Origin: Streptomyces sp. CB00455
GTDB lineage: Bacteria; Actinomycetota; Actinomycetes; Streptomycetales; Streptomycetaceae
Length of the DNA stretch: 64,000 nucleotides
NCBI RefSeq assembly: GCF_001905445.1
Contig: NZ_LIVQ01000005.1
Coordinates: 628,061 to 692,060 of the forward strand
Reading direction: 5' to 3'
Part shown: piece by piece, positions 8,050 to 17,117 of the stretch
Layout of the letters: every line of letters starts with the position of its first letter
Position numbering within the stretch: position 1 is the stretch's first letter
Position numbers and translations under genes: made by a program
Notes under the pieces: generated by a model
Seen by the model: the letters and a program-made list of their open reading frames with translations, nothing else
Told to the model about the DNA's origin: nothing
Database searches by the model: none

Positions 8050-9409
8050 TCAGCTCCATCCGTTCCATCCCGCCGAGCAGGTCGATCAGTTCGATCCGGC
8101 CGGTACGCCGGCGACCGGCGCGGATCTCCTCGCGCTCGACCGGCAGCACGTCTGGCACCCGTACGGTCCGATGCCCGGCCGGCAGGAACCGCTGGTGGTC
8201 GCCTCCGCGTCGGGTGTCCGGCTGCGGCTCGCCGACCCGTCCCAGGGCCAGGGCCACGCCGAGCTCGTCGACGGCATGTCCTCCTGGTGGTCGGCGATCC
8301 ACGGCTACAACCACCCGGCGCTGAACGAGGCCGCGACCGCGCAGCTGGGCCGTATGTCGCACGTGATGTTCGGCGGGCTCACCCACGAGCCCGCCGTCCG
8401 GCTCGCCGCGAAGCTCGTGGAGATCACCCCGCCCGGGCTGGAGCACGTCTTCCTCTGCGACTCGGGTTCCGTGGCCGTCGAGGTCGCCGTCAAGATGTGC
8501 CTGCAGTACTGGCGTTCGCTGGGGCGCACCGGCAAGACCCGGCTGCTGACCTGGCGCGGCGGCTACCACGGCGACACCTGGCAGCCGATGGGCGTCTGCG
8601 ACCCCGAGGGCGGCATGCACGAGCTGTGGCAGGGCCACCTGCCGCGCCAGGTCTTCGCGGACGCGCCGCCCGGCGACTTCGACACCCCCGTGGACCCGGC
8701 GTACGCCGACCACCTGCGCTCCCTGGTCGCCGCGCACGCCGACGAGCTGGCCGCGGTCATCGTGGAGCCGGTGGTCCAGGGCGCGGGCGGGATGCGCTTC
8801 CACCACCCGTCCCACCTGCGGGTGCTGCGCGACCTGTGCGACGAGTACGGCGTCCTCCTCATCCTGGACGAGATCGCGACGGGCTTCGGCCGCACCGGCG
8901 CGCTCTTCGCGGCCGACCACGCGGGAATCACACCGGACGTGATGTGCCTGGGAAAGGCGTTGACCGGCGGTTACCTCACGCTGGCCGCGACCTTGTGCAC
9001 GGAGCGGGTGGCCGAGGGGATCTCGCGGGGCGCCGTGCCGGTGCTCGCGCACGGGCCGACCTTCATGGGCAACCCGCTCGCCACGGCCGTCGCACTGGCC
9101 TCGATCGAGCTGCTGCTCGGACAGGACTGGGCGACCGAGGTCAAGCGGATCGAGACGGGCCTGCGCGAGGGCCTGGCGGCCGCCGCCGGACTGCCGGGCG
9201 TACGGGACGTACGCGTCCTCGGCGCGATCGGTGTGGTGCAGCTGGACCACGAGGTCGACATGGCGGCCGCCACCCGGGCGGCGGTGCGCGAGGGCGTGTG
9301 GCTGCGCCCCTTCCGCGACCTGATCTACACCATGCCGCCGTTCGTCACCGGCGACGCCGATGTCGCCCGGATCTGCCGCGCGGTGTGCGCGGCGGCACAG
9401 GAAGGCTGA
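8042..9409 (+). CDS. bioA: Adenosylmethionine-8-amino-7-oxononanoate aminotransferase
   Basis: 455 aa class III PLP aminotransferase making 7,8-diaminononanoate from 8-amino-7-oxononanoate. Key segments: HVWHPYGPM, DGMSSWWSAIHGYNHP (typical BioA substrate wall), the cofactor-binding DSGSVAVEVAVKM, LILDEIATGFGRTG with the PLP Asp, and the Schiff-base lysine in MCLGKALTGGY. The ATG overlaps the bioB end by 8 bp, indicating coupled translation; bioD follows after 1 bp. A ~30-residue N-terminal extension precedes the conserved region. Confidence 0.97.
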   Translation: MPDQLHPFHPAEQVDQFDPAGTPATGADLLALDRQHVWHPYGPMPGRQEPLVVASASGVRLRLADPSQGQGHAELVDGMSSWWSAIHGYNHPALNEAATAQLGRMSHVMFGGLTHEPAVRLAAKLVEITPPGLEHVFLCDSGSVAVEVAVKMCLQYWRSLGRTGKTRLLTWRGGYHGDTWQPMGVCDPEGGMHELWQGHLPRQVFADAPPGDFDTPVDPAYADHLRSLVAAHADELAAVIVEPVVQGAGGMRFHHPSHLRVLRDLCDEYGVLLILDEIATGFGRTGALFAADHAGITPDVMCLGKALTGGYLTLAATLCTERVAEGISRGAVPVLAHGPTFMGNPLATAVALASIELLLGQDWATEVKRIETGLREGLAAAAGLPGVRDVRVLGAIGVVQLDHEVDMAAATRAAVREGVWLRPFRDLIYTMPPFVTGDADVARICRAVCAAAQEG

Positions 9410-9410
9410 G

Positions 9411-10121
9411 ATGTCCGTACTGATCGTGTCCGGCACGGGCACGGAGATCGGCAAGACGGTCGTCACGTCCGCGGTCGCGGCCGCGGCGGTGGCGGCCGGT
9501 CTCACGGTGGCGGTGCTCAAGCCCGCGCAGACCGGGGTGGGGCCCGAGGAGCCGGGGGACGCCGCCGAGGTGGTCCGCCTCGCCGGCCCGACGGTGACCG
9601 CGCTCGAACTGGCCCGCTACCCGGAGCCATTGGCTCCGGACACGGCGGCCCGCCGCGCGGGGCTGGCGACGCTCTCCCCCGCGCAGATCGCCCAGGCGGC
9701 GGAGCGGCTGGCCCTGGACCACGACCTCGTGCTGGTGGAGGGCGCGGGCGGGCTGCTGGTCCGCTTCGACGAGGCGGGGCACTCGCTCGCGGACGCGGCG
9801 CGGCTGCTGGGCGCGCCGGTCCTGGTGGTGGCCCCGGCGGGCCTGGGCACCCTCAACTCCGCCGCCCTGACTGCGGAGGCCCTCAGGGCGCGGGACCTGA
9901 CCCAGCTGGGCGTGGTGATCGGCAGCTGGCCGGCCGAACCGGACCTGGCCTCCCGCTGCAACCTCGCGGACCTCCCGAAGGTCTCGGGCGCCCCCCTGCT
10001 GGGCGCGATCCCGGAAGGCTCGGGCACCCTCCCTCCGCACCGCTTCCGCACGGAGGCCCCCACCTGGCTGTCCCCCACCCTGTCGGGCACCTGGTCCCCC
10101 CAAACCCTCCAACCCACTTGA
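9411..10121 (+). CDS. bioD: ATP-dependent dethiobiotin synthetase
   Basis: 236 aa. It closes the ureido ring of dethiobiotin from diaminononanoate, CO2 and ATP. The P-loop GTGTEIGKT lies at residues ~8-16, followed by LKPAQTG (substrate lysine), EGAGGLLVRF and a C-terminal PLLGAIPEG. The start lies directly after the bioA stop, with GGAAGG as ribosome site. Last gene of the bioBAD operon; a hairpin 22 bp past the stop is the likely terminator. Confidence 0.95.
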   Translation: MSVLIVSGTGTEIGKTVVTSAVAAAAVAAGLTVAVLKPAQTGVGPEEPGDAAEVVRLAGPTVTALELARYPEPLAPDTAARRAGLATLSPAQIAQAAERLALDHDLVLVEGAGGLLVRFDEAGHSLADAARLLGAPVLVVAPAGLGTLNSAALTAEALRARDLTQLGVVIGSWPAEPDLASRCNLADLPKVSGAPLLGAIPEGSGTLPPHRFRTEAPTWLSPTLSGTWSPQTLQPT

Positions 10122-10142
10122 CCCGTCCCCGAACCCCGAACA

Positions 10143-10174
10143 CCCCCGCGCAGCGAGCGATGGATGCGCGGGGG
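10143..10174 (+). terminator. Hairpin downstream of bioD
   Basis: Perfect 10-bp inverted repeat CCCCCGCGCA ... TGCGCGGGGG around a 12-nt loop, directly followed by a second small GC hairpin at 10178-10190. It sits 21 bp after bioD. No T-tract, as is common in Streptomyces. Confidence 0.6.
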
Positions 10175-10261
10175 CCCGGGGCAGCGCCCCAGCACCACGG
10201 CCACACCCGACAGCCCACCCCACGCGGCACCACCGTCACCCCGGGCGTAACCGGCCCCCCC

Positions 10262-10312
10262 AGCCCCGCCGGCGATTGAGGCGCGGGGCCCCGGAGCAGC
10301 GCCCCGGCAGCG
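10262..10312. repeat. Streptomyces-type intergenic GC repeat
   Basis: Contains CCCCGCCGGCGATTGAGGCG followed by CGGGG and an AGCGCCCCGG tail. This resembles the short interspersed GC-rich element often seen between genes in Streptomyces genomes (from memory). The first hairpin at 10143-10190 shares the GGGGCAGCGCCCCAG-like tail, so two related units lie in this 287-bp gap. The rest of 10122-10408 shows no gene. Confidence 0.55.
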
Positions 10313-10408
10313 CGCCGCGCCCCGGCACCCCCACCCCCCGGGGATGAGCGCCGGCGGAAAGGGCACGCTGGAGGTACGCGTACGTCCCCGCCGCCCCGGA
10401 GGTCCGCC

Positions 10409-11080
10409 ATGCCGCCTCGCCGCCGCCAGACCCCGCCCCGCGATCCGGTCCACCACCCCCTCTTCGCCCGGTTCTACGCCCGCGCCAGCACCACCGCCGA
10501 GACCCTGGGCGCCGTCGCCGCCCTCCGCCGCGAGCTGCTCCACGGCGTCTCCGGCCGCGTCATCGAGATCGGCGCCGGCAACGGCCTGAACTTCGCGCAC
10601 TACCCCCGCGCCGTCTCCGAGGTGGTCGCCGTCGAGCCGGAGCCCACCCTCCGCCGGCTCGCGGCCGCCGCCGCCTCGCGCGCCGAGGTCCCGGTGGACC
10701 TCGTACCGGCCGCCGCCGAGGCCCTCCCGGTCAAGAGCGAGGCCTTCGACGCCGCCGTCGCCTCGTTGGTGCTGTGCACCGTACGGGACCTGCCCCGCTC
10801 CCTGTCCGAACTGCACCGCGTGCTCCGCCCCGACGCGGAACTGCGCTTCCTGGAGCACGGCCTCGCCCCCGGCCCCGGTATGGCCGCCCTCCAGCGCGGC
10901 CTCGACCGGACCGTCTGGCCCTTGCTCTTCGGCGGCTGCCACACCGCCCGCGACCCGCTCGCCGCGGTGGAGGCGGCCGGTTTCCGGATCGTCTCGCAGC
11001 GCAGCTTCCGGCTGCCCGAGCGCGGTCCGGCCCTGCCCACCTCCTACTGCGTCATCGGGTCGGCCCGTCGATTGCCTTGA
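10409..11080 (+). CDS. Class I SAM-dependent methyltransferase
   Basis: 223 aa. Motif I GRVIEIGAGNGLNF at about residues 49-62, an acidic VEPEP loop, and motif IV region FDAAVASLVLCTV are those of Methyltransf_11/25-type enzymes. The ATG follows CCGGAGG. Close relatives are generic small-molecule methyltransferases of unknown substrate. It stands alone on the plus strand; its 3' end overlaps the convergent GNAT gene by 29 bp. Confidence 0.88.
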   Translation: MPPRRRQTPPRDPVHHPLFARFYARASTTAETLGAVAALRRELLHGVSGRVIEIGAGNGLNFAHYPRAVSEVVAVEPEPTLRRLAAAAASRAEVPVDLVPAAAEALPVKSEAFDAAVASLVLCTVRDLPRSLSELHRVLRPDAELRFLEHGLAPGPGMAALQRGLDRTVWPLLFGGCHTARDPLAAVEAAGFRIVSQRSFRLPERGPALPTSYCVIGSARRLP

Positions 11081-11486
11081 CCCAGCGGGTCCATTCCTCC
11101 TGGGGCCGGTATCCGGCCGCGTCCCACGCCCGGTGCGCCGAGGCGTTCCGGTCGAGCACCATCGCGTCCCCGCGCCGTCCGCCGAGGCCGGCGAAGCGCT
11201 CCTCGGCGGCCGCCAGCAGGGCCGTAGCGATGCCCTGCCGCCGGTATCCGGGATGCACGGCGAGCCGGTAGAGGTGGCAGCGCCAGCCGTCGAAGCCGGC
11301 GATCACGGTGCCGACGAGCTCTCCGCCGCGCCGGGCGAGCAGCAGCGCGTCCGGGTCGCGCCGGTGCAGCCGTTCGACCCCCGCGGGATCGTCGCTGATA
11401 CTCGTCCCCTCGGCGGCGGACTTCCAGAAGTCCAGTACGTCGCTGAGGTCGGCGGCCGACGCGGGGCCGATGTGAAGATCGTTCAT
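11052..11486 (-). CDS. GNAT family N-acetyltransferase
   Basis: 144 aa. The acetyl-CoA binding signature LAVHPGYRRQGIATALLAAAEERF spans about residues 75-97, followed by the typical N-A-S-A-H-R-A-W-D-A-A-G-Y motif. Full single GNAT fold; substrate unknown. Convergent with and overlapping the methyltransferase gene. About 210 bp of promoter region separates it from the divergent CBS protein gene. Confidence 0.9.
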   Translation of the reverse strand: MNDLHIGPASAADLSDVLDFWKSAAEGTSISDDPAGVERLHRRDPDALLLARRGGELVGTVIAGFDGWRCHLYRLAVHPGYRRQGIATALLAAAEERFAGLGGRRGDAMVLDRNASAHRAWDAAGYRPQEEWTRWVKAIDGPTR

Positions 11487-11699
11487 AGGGCGATCCCATC
11501 ACCGGGGCCCGCTCGGCAAAGGAATGATCCGCCGCCTTTGCCCGTCCTTTACCATGGGGACACAGTCCCCCCGATGTGAAAGGTGTGAGCGTCCGCCCAT
11601 GGGCGAGCCTCCCGGTCCACGACATTCCCCCTCTGCCCGCGCACGACATCGCGCGGCACCCCGCCTCCTGGCCGATCATGGGACGGAGGTGATCGACCG

Positions 11700-13148
11700 A
11701 TGACCGAGGTGCTCCTGCTCGTCTTGGCCCTGGTGCTCTGCCTTGCGTGCGGCGCTTTCGTCGCGGCCGAATTCTCGCTGACCACCGTCGAGCGCAGCGA
11801 ACTGGAACGAGCCGTCGAGCGGGGCGAGCGCGGAGCCGACAGTGCGCTGGCCGCCGTCCGGACCCTGACGTTCCAGCTCTCCGGCGCCCAGCTCGGCATC
11901 ACCGTGACCGGCCTGGTCATCGGCATGCTCTCGAAGTCGTCGATCTCCGCCCTGCTCCAGGGCCCGTTCGAAGCCCTCGGGCTGTCCCCCGAGACGGCGT
12001 CCTCCACCGCCCTGATCCTCGGCACCGCCCTGTCGACCGTCGCCCTGATGGTCGTCGGTGAGCTGGTGCCCAAGAACTGGGCGATCTCCTCCCCGCTGGC
12101 CATCGCCAAACGGGTGGCGACCATGCAGCGGGTCTTCAGCCGCGCCTTCCGGCCGCTGATCAGCCACCTCAACACCACCGCGAACCACCTGGTGCGCCGC
12201 CTCGGCATGGAGCCGGCCGATGAGCTGGCCTCCGCGCGCACCCCGCAGGAGCTGGTCGCCCTGGCGCGGCACTCGGCGAAGGCGGGCGCCCTGGAGAAGG
12301 ACACCGCCGAGCTGTTCGTGCGGACCCTGAACCTCGCCGACCTGACCGCGGAGAACGTGATGACCCCGCGCGTGCAGGTCACCGCCCTCGACGCGCAGGC
12401 CACCGCCGAGGACGTGGCGAACGCGACGCTGGCCACGGGCCTGTCCCGCTTCCCGGTCTACCGCGGCAGCCTCGACTCCGTGGCGGGCACCGTCCACATC
12501 AAGGACGTCCTGGCGCTGCCCTCCGGGGAACGGCACCGCACGTCGGTGTCCCAGCTGCTGCGCGAGCCGCTCCTCGTACCGGAGTCCCTGACCGTGGACC
12601 GTCTGCTGGACCTGCTGTCCGGCAAGCAGACGATGGCCGTGGTCATCGACGAGTACGGCGGTACGGCCGGCGTGGTGACCCTGGAGGACATCGTCGAGGA
12701 GGTCGTCGGCGAGGTGCGCGACGAGCACGACCCGCACGAGACCTCGGACCTCGCCCCCGCCGGCACGGACGACTCGGGCCGGCGGCTCTACTCCGCCGAC
12801 GGCTCGGCGCGCACCGACCAGCTCCGGCGGATCGGACTGCGCGTGCCGGACGGCCCGTACGAGACCCTGGCCGGCCTGATAGCGACCGAGCTGGGCCGGA
12901 TCCCGGCCGTCGGCGACGCCCTGGAGCTGGAGGGCTGGCAGCTGGAGGTGGTGGATGCCGGCGGGCGCCGGGCAGCGCGCGTGCTGCTGCGCATGCCGGC
13001 CGAGCCGGGCGGTGCGACACCCGCCGACCCGGACGCGAGCGCCCACCTTGACGCCGACACCGACAGGGACAGGGACACGGACACGAGCACGGGTACGCAG
13101 ACGGACACCGACACGCATCACGACCGGAACCGGGGGGAGGGCCGATGA
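11700..13148 (+). CDS. DUF21-CBS-CorC/HlyC membrane protein (hemolysin family)
   Basis: 482 aa. An N-terminal DUF21 (CNNM) transmembrane domain of 3-4 helices (starts MTEVLLLVLALVLCLACGAF, with VGELVPKNWAI near residue 120), paired CBS domains (VMTPRVQVTALDA, SRFPVYRGS, VVIDEYGGTAGVVTLEDIVEEVVGE) and a CorC/HlyC transporter-associated domain. CNNM/CorC proteins are linked to Mg2+ or other cation homeostasis. The last ~40 residues are a low-complexity Asp/Thr/Arg tail absent from the family. ATG follows GGAGG. It overlaps the next gene by ATGA. Confidence 0.93.
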   Translation: MTEVLLLVLALVLCLACGAFVAAEFSLTTVERSELERAVERGERGADSALAAVRTLTFQLSGAQLGITVTGLVIGMLSKSSISALLQGPFEALGLSPETASSTALILGTALSTVALMVVGELVPKNWAISSPLAIAKRVATMQRVFSRAFRPLISHLNTTANHLVRRLGMEPADELASARTPQELVALARHSAKAGALEKDTAELFVRTLNLADLTAENVMTPRVQVTALDAQATAEDVANATLATGLSRFPVYRGSLDSVAGTVHIKDVLALPSGERHRTSVSQLLREPLLVPESLTVDRLLDLLSGKQTMAVVIDEYGGTAGVVTLEDIVEEVVGEVRDEHDPHETSDLAPAGTDDSGRRLYSADGSARTDQLRRIGLRVPDGPYETLAGLIATELGRIPAVGDALELEGWQLEVVDAGGRRAARVLLRMPAEPGGATPADPDASAHLDADTDRDRDTDTSTGTQTDTDTHHDRNRGEGR

Positions 13149-14170
13149 CGGCGATCCAGTTGCTCATCGGCTTGGCCACCCTGGTCGTCAACGCATTCTT
13201 CGTCGGGGCGGAGTTCGCACTGATCTCCGTCCGGCGCAGCCAGATCGAACCGCATGCCGACCAGGGCGACCGGCGGGCCCGTGCGGTCCTGTGGGGCCTG
13301 GAGCACGTGTCGGCCATGATGGCGGCGGCCCAGCTGGGCATCACGCTGTGCACCCTGGTGCTGGGCGTGGTGGCCGAGCCGGCCATCGCGCACCTGCTGA
13401 CCCCGGTGTTCGACCTCGTCGGGGTGCCCGCCGGCCTGACGCACGCGATCTCCTTCGTGGTGGCGCTGGCCCTGGCGACGTACCTGCACATGCTCTTCGG
13501 GGAGATGCTGCCGAAGAACGTGGCTCTGACCGAGCCGGTGCGCACCGCGCTGCTGCTGGGGCCGCCGCTGGTGGCCGTGACGCGGGCGCTCCGGCCGGTG
13601 ATCTTCGCGATCAACGCCTTCGCCAACGCCCTGCTGCGGCTGCTGCGGGTGGACGTGAAGGACGAGGTCGCGGCGACGTTCACGGACGACGAGCTGGCGC
13701 GGATGGTCAAGGACTCCAGTGACGCGGGGCTCCTCGACGACCGCGCCAGCGAGCGTCTGCACGACGCCCTGGAACTGGGCCGCCGGCCGGTCAGGGACGT
13801 GGTGCTGCCCTCGGAGCGCGTGGTCGTGGCCCGGGAGGGCCTCACCCCCGCCGGCCTGGAGCGGCTCTCGGCCGATACGGGGTACTCCCGTTTCCCGGTC
13901 GTCGACGACCAGCACCGGATCCTGGGCTACCTGCACGTCAAGGACACGCTGGATGCGGAGCCGGAGACGCGGGAGGTGCCGTTCCCGGTGTCGGCGCTGC
14001 GGCCGATCGCCCAGGTCCGGGCCGAGACCCCGCTGGACGACGTCCTGACCGCCATGCGGCGCAGCCGCACCCACCTGGCCGCGGTCCTCGGGCCGGACCG
14101 GGCCATGACGGGCCTGGTGACGATGGAGGACGTGCTGCGGGAGCTCTTCGGCAGGTCCCCCGCCGCGTAG
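13145..14170 (+). CDS. DUF21-CBS membrane protein, second member of pair
   Basis: 341 aa. Same DUF21 plus CBS layout as its upstream neighbour (MTAIQLLIGLATLVVNAFFVGAEF, FGEMLPKNVALTEP, YSRFPVVDDQHRILGYLHVKD, MTGLVTMEDVLRELFG) but without the C-terminal CorC/HlyC domain. Start overlaps the upstream stop by 4 bp (ATGA), so the two are co-translated and may form a heteromer. Such tandem pairs are common in actinobacteria. Proposed cation transport role is by family only. Confidence 0.92.
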   Translation: MTAIQLLIGLATLVVNAFFVGAEFALISVRRSQIEPHADQGDRRARAVLWGLEHVSAMMAAAQLGITLCTLVLGVVAEPAIAHLLTPVFDLVGVPAGLTHAISFVVALALATYLHMLFGEMLPKNVALTEPVRTALLLGPPLVAVTRALRPVIFAINAFANALLRLLRVDVKDEVAATFTDDELARMVKDSSDAGLLDDRASERLHDALELGRRPVRDVVLPSERVVVAREGLTPAGLERLSADTGYSRFPVVDDQHRILGYLHVKDTLDAEPETREVPFPVSALRPIAQVRAETPLDDVLTAMRRSRTHLAAVLGPDRAMTGLVTMEDVLRELFGRSPAA

Positions 14171-14238
14171 GCGTGGTGGCGGGTGTGCGGGCCCCCGCCC
14201 TGCGGGGCCGGGGTACCGCGCGGTAACATCGCTCCGCC

Positions 14239-15030
14239 ATGGAGATGAATGCCTCTTACAACAGTTTCGTCGCGGTCGGTGACTCCTTCACCGAGGGCAT
14301 GTCAGACCTGCTCCCGGACGGCTCTTACCGGGGCTGGGCCGATCTGCTGGCCGCACGCCTCGCGGCACGCGGGCCGGGCTTTCGCTACGCGAACCTCGCG
14401 GTGCGCGGCAAGCTCATCGGTCAGATCGCCGAGGAGCAGGCGCCGGTGGCTGCCGCCATGGGCGCCGACCTGGTGACGCTGGTCGGCGGGCTGAACGACA
14501 CGCTCCGCCCCAAGGTCGACATGGGCCGGGTCCGCGGCCACCTGGAGGCGGCCGTGGAACTGCTCGCCCCCTCCTGCAAGCAGCTCGTCCTCATGCGTTC
14601 ACCGGGGCGCAACGGCCCGGTGATGGAGCGGTTCCGGCCGCGGATGGAGGACCTCTTCGTCCTCATCGAGGAGCTCGCCGCCCGGCACGGCGCCCTGGTC
14701 GTGGACCTGTACGGGGCTCCGGCCCTCGGCGATCAGCGCATGTGGGACGTCGACCGGCTGCACCTGACGGCGGAGGGCCACCGCCGGGTGGCGGAGGCCG
14801 TCTGGCAGGCGCTGGGCCTGCCCGCCGCGCAGGACTGGCGCACCGAGCTGCCCGCCGCGGCGCCCCCGGGCTGGGCGGTACGCCGCACGCAGGACCTGAG
14901 CTTCGCCCGTCAGCACCTGCTCCCCTGGATCGGCCGCCGGCTGACCGGCCGCTCCTCGGGGGACGGGCGCCCGGCCAAGCGCCCCGAACTGCTGCCGTAC
15001 GAGCCGATGGCGGGCGATCCGCTCTCGTAG
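14239..15030 (+). CDS. SGNH/GDSL-type hydrolase
   Basis: 263 aa. Block I AVGDSFTEG with the nucleophilic Ser (near residue 18), block II Gly in NLAVRGKLI, block III GGLNDTLRP and the catalytic Asp/His in DRLHLTAEGHRRVAEAV. No signal peptide or membrane segment is seen, so it should be cytoplasmic. Esterase or lipase activity on an unknown substrate. A second ATG lies two codons downstream (14245). Preceded by a GC-rich 68-bp gap that may contain the terminator of the CBS pair. Confidence 0.92.
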   Translation: MEMNASYNSFVAVGDSFTEGMSDLLPDGSYRGWADLLAARLAARGPGFRYANLAVRGKLIGQIAEEQAPVAAAMGADLVTLVGGLNDTLRPKVDMGRVRGHLEAAVELLAPSCKQLVLMRSPGRNGPVMERFRPRMEDLFVLIEELAARHGALVVDLYGAPALGDQRMWDVDRLHLTAEGHRRVAEAVWQALGLPAAQDWRTELPAAAPPGWAVRRTQDLSFARQHLLPWIGRRLTGRSSGDGRPAKRPELLPYEPMAGDPLS

Positions 15031-15101
15031 CAAGGCACAATCGGAGGCGGGGTCCCTGCCTGCGTAAACGCACAGCCGCGGCCCAAGTAGAATTCCTCCA
15101 C

Positions 15102-16535
15102 GTGACTGCCAAGCCCCGCATCCCCAATGTCCTGGCCGGCCGCTACGCCTCCGCGGAGCTCGCCGTCCTGTGGTCCCCCGAGTACAAGGTGACGCTGGAG
15201 CGGCGGCTGTGGCTCGCCGTGCTGCGCGCCCAGAAGGACCTCGGCATCGAGGTCCCCGACGAGGCCCTCGCCGACTACGAGCGTGTCCTCGAGACGGTCG
15301 ACCTGGCCTCCATCGCCGAGCGCGAAAAGGTCACCCGGCACGACGTGAAGGCCCGGATCGAGGAGTTCAACGCACTCGCCGGCCACGAGCACGTCCACAA
15401 GGGCATGACCTCCCGCGACCTCACCGAGAACGTCGAGCAGCTGCAGATCCGGCTCTCGCTGGAGCTCGCCCGGGACCGCACGGTGGCCGTCCTGGCCCGC
15501 CTCGGCAAGCTGGCGGGCGAGCACGCCGAGCTGGTCATGGCCGGCCGCTCGCACAATGTGGCCGCGCAGGCGACGACGCTGGGCAAGCGCTTCGCGACCG
15601 CGGCCGATGAGCTGCTGGTCGCCTACGACCGCCTGGAGGACCTGCTGGGCCGCTACCCGCTGCGCGGGATCAAGGGCCCGGTCGGCACCGCGCAGGACAT
15701 GCTCGACCTGCTGGGCGGCGACGCGGCCAAGCTCGCCGACCTGGAGCAGCGGATCGCCGCCCACCTGGGCTTCGGCCAGGCATTCACCTCGGTCGGCCAG
15801 GTCTACCCGCGCTCGCTCGACTATGACGTGGTCACCGCCCTGGTGCAGCTGGCCGCCGCCCCGTCCTCGATCGCCAAGACGATCCGTCTGATGGCGGGCC
15901 ACGAGCTGGTCACCGAGGGCTTCAAGCCCGGCCAGGTCGGCTCCTCGGCGATGCCGCACAAGATGAACACCCGCTCCTGCGAGCGTGTGAACGGTCTGAT
16001 GGTCATCTTGCGCGGTTACGCCTCGATGACCGGCGAGCTGGCCGGCGACCAGTGGAACGAGGGCGACGTCTCCTGCTCCGTGGTCCGGCGCGTGGCCCTG
16101 CCGGATGCGTTCTTCGCCTTCGACGGTCTGCTGGAGACCTTCCTGACGGTCCTCGACGAATTCGGCGCCTTCCCGGCGGTCGTGGCCCGTGAGCTGGACC
16201 GCTACCTGCCCTTCCTGGCGACCACCAAGGTCCTGATGGGCGCGGTGCGGGCCGGGGTGGGCCGCGAGGCCGCCCACGAGGTCATCAAGGAGCACGCGGT
16301 GGCCTCCGCGCTGGCCATGCGCGAGCAGGGCGCCGAGCGCAACGAGCTGCTGGACAAGCTGGCCGCCGACGAGCGGATGCCGCTGGACCGGGCCCAGCTC
16401 GACGCCCTCATGGCCGACAAGCTGTCCTTCACCGGGGCCGCGGGCGACCAGGTGGCGGCGGTGGTCTCGCGCATCGAGGCGATCTCCAAGCAGCACCCGG
16501 AAGCCGCCGCGTACACGCCGGGGTCGATCCTCTGA
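15102..16535 (+). CDS. purB: Adenylosuccinate lyase
   Basis: 477 aa. Catalyses two steps of purine synthesis, releasing fumarate from SAICAR and adenylosuccinate. The superfamily signature GSSAMPHKMNTRSCERVNG is present near residue 285, with HEHVHKGMTSRDLTENVEQ carrying the catalytic His region and GRSHNVAAQATTLGKRF. The GTG at 15102 gives MTAKPRIPNVLAGRYAS, the usual actinobacterial start; the ribosome site is weak. It is followed without gap by mug. Confidence 0.97.
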   Translation: MTAKPRIPNVLAGRYASAELAVLWSPEYKVTLERRLWLAVLRAQKDLGIEVPDEALADYERVLETVDLASIAEREKVTRHDVKARIEEFNALAGHEHVHKGMTSRDLTENVEQLQIRLSLELARDRTVAVLARLGKLAGEHAELVMAGRSHNVAAQATTLGKRFATAADELLVAYDRLEDLLGRYPLRGIKGPVGTAQDMLDLLGGDAAKLADLEQRIAAHLGFGQAFTSVGQVYPRSLDYDVVTALVQLAAAPSSIAKTIRLMAGHELVTEGFKPGQVGSSAMPHKMNTRSCERVNGLMVILRGYASMTGELAGDQWNEGDVSCSVVRRVALPDAFFAFDGLLETFLTVLDEFGAFPAVVARELDRYLPFLATTKVLMGAVRAGVGREAAHEVIKEHAVASALAMREQGAERNELLDKLAADERMPLDRAQLDALMADKLSFTGAAGDQVAAVVSRIEAISKQHPEAAAYTPGSIL

Positions 16536-16579
16536 CCCCCGACGAGCTGAACGCCGCCCGCGACCGCGTCCTCCCGGAC

Positions 16580-17089
16580 GTGGTCGCGGGCGGTCTGCGT
16601 GTGCTCTTCTGCGGCATCAACCCCGGTCTCCTCTCCGCCGCGACGGGCCACCACTTCGCCCGCCCCGGCAACCGCTTCTGGCCGGTCCTGCACCTCTCGG
16701 GCTTCACCCCGCGCCGCTTGGCCCCCTCGGAGCAGGAAGAGCTGCTCACCTACCGGCTGGGCATCACCAACGTGGTGGCGCGTGCCACGGCCCGCGCCGA
16801 CGAACTGAGCGCGGAGGAGTTCCGCGAGGGCGGCCGCATCCTGAAGGCCAAGGTGGAACTGCTGCGCCCCCAATGGCTTGCGGTGGTCGGCGTCACCGCC
16901 TACCGCACGGCATTCGGCGAGCGCACAGCGCAGATCGGTCCCCAGGAACGGACCATCGGCTCCACCCGTATCTGGGCCCTCCCCAATCCCAGTGGCCTCA
17001 ACGCCCACTGGACGGCCGAGTCCATGGCCCAGGAGTACGGCCGCCTCCGCGCGGCCGCCGAAGCCCCGGAATCCTCTGCCGGGTTCTGA
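16580..17089 (+). CDS. mug: G/U mismatch-specific uracil-DNA glycosylase
   Basis: 169 aa from GTG 16580. Mug/TDG fold: LRVLFCGINPGLLSA (catalytic Asn in INPG), HHFARPGNRFWPVLHLSG and the C-terminal WALPNPSGLNAHW. Removes uracil or ethenocytosine from mispairs in DNA repair. The reading frame extends upstream to CTG 16532, which overlaps the purB TGA and would add 16 residues (LTPDELNAARDRVLPD) resembling the usual N-terminus of Streptomyces homologues. The true start may therefore be the non-standard CTG. Translation is probably coupled to purB either way. Confidence 0.9.
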   Translation: MVAGGLRVLFCGINPGLLSAATGHHFARPGNRFWPVLHLSGFTPRRLAPSEQEELLTYRLGITNVVARATARADELSAEEFREGGRILKAKVELLRPQWLAVVGVTAYRTAFGERTAQIGPQERTIGSTRIWALPNPSGLNAHWTAESMAQEYGRLRAAAEAPESSAGF

Positions 17090-17117
17090 CGGGAGCCTGC
17101 CCCGCTCCGGTCGGGCC

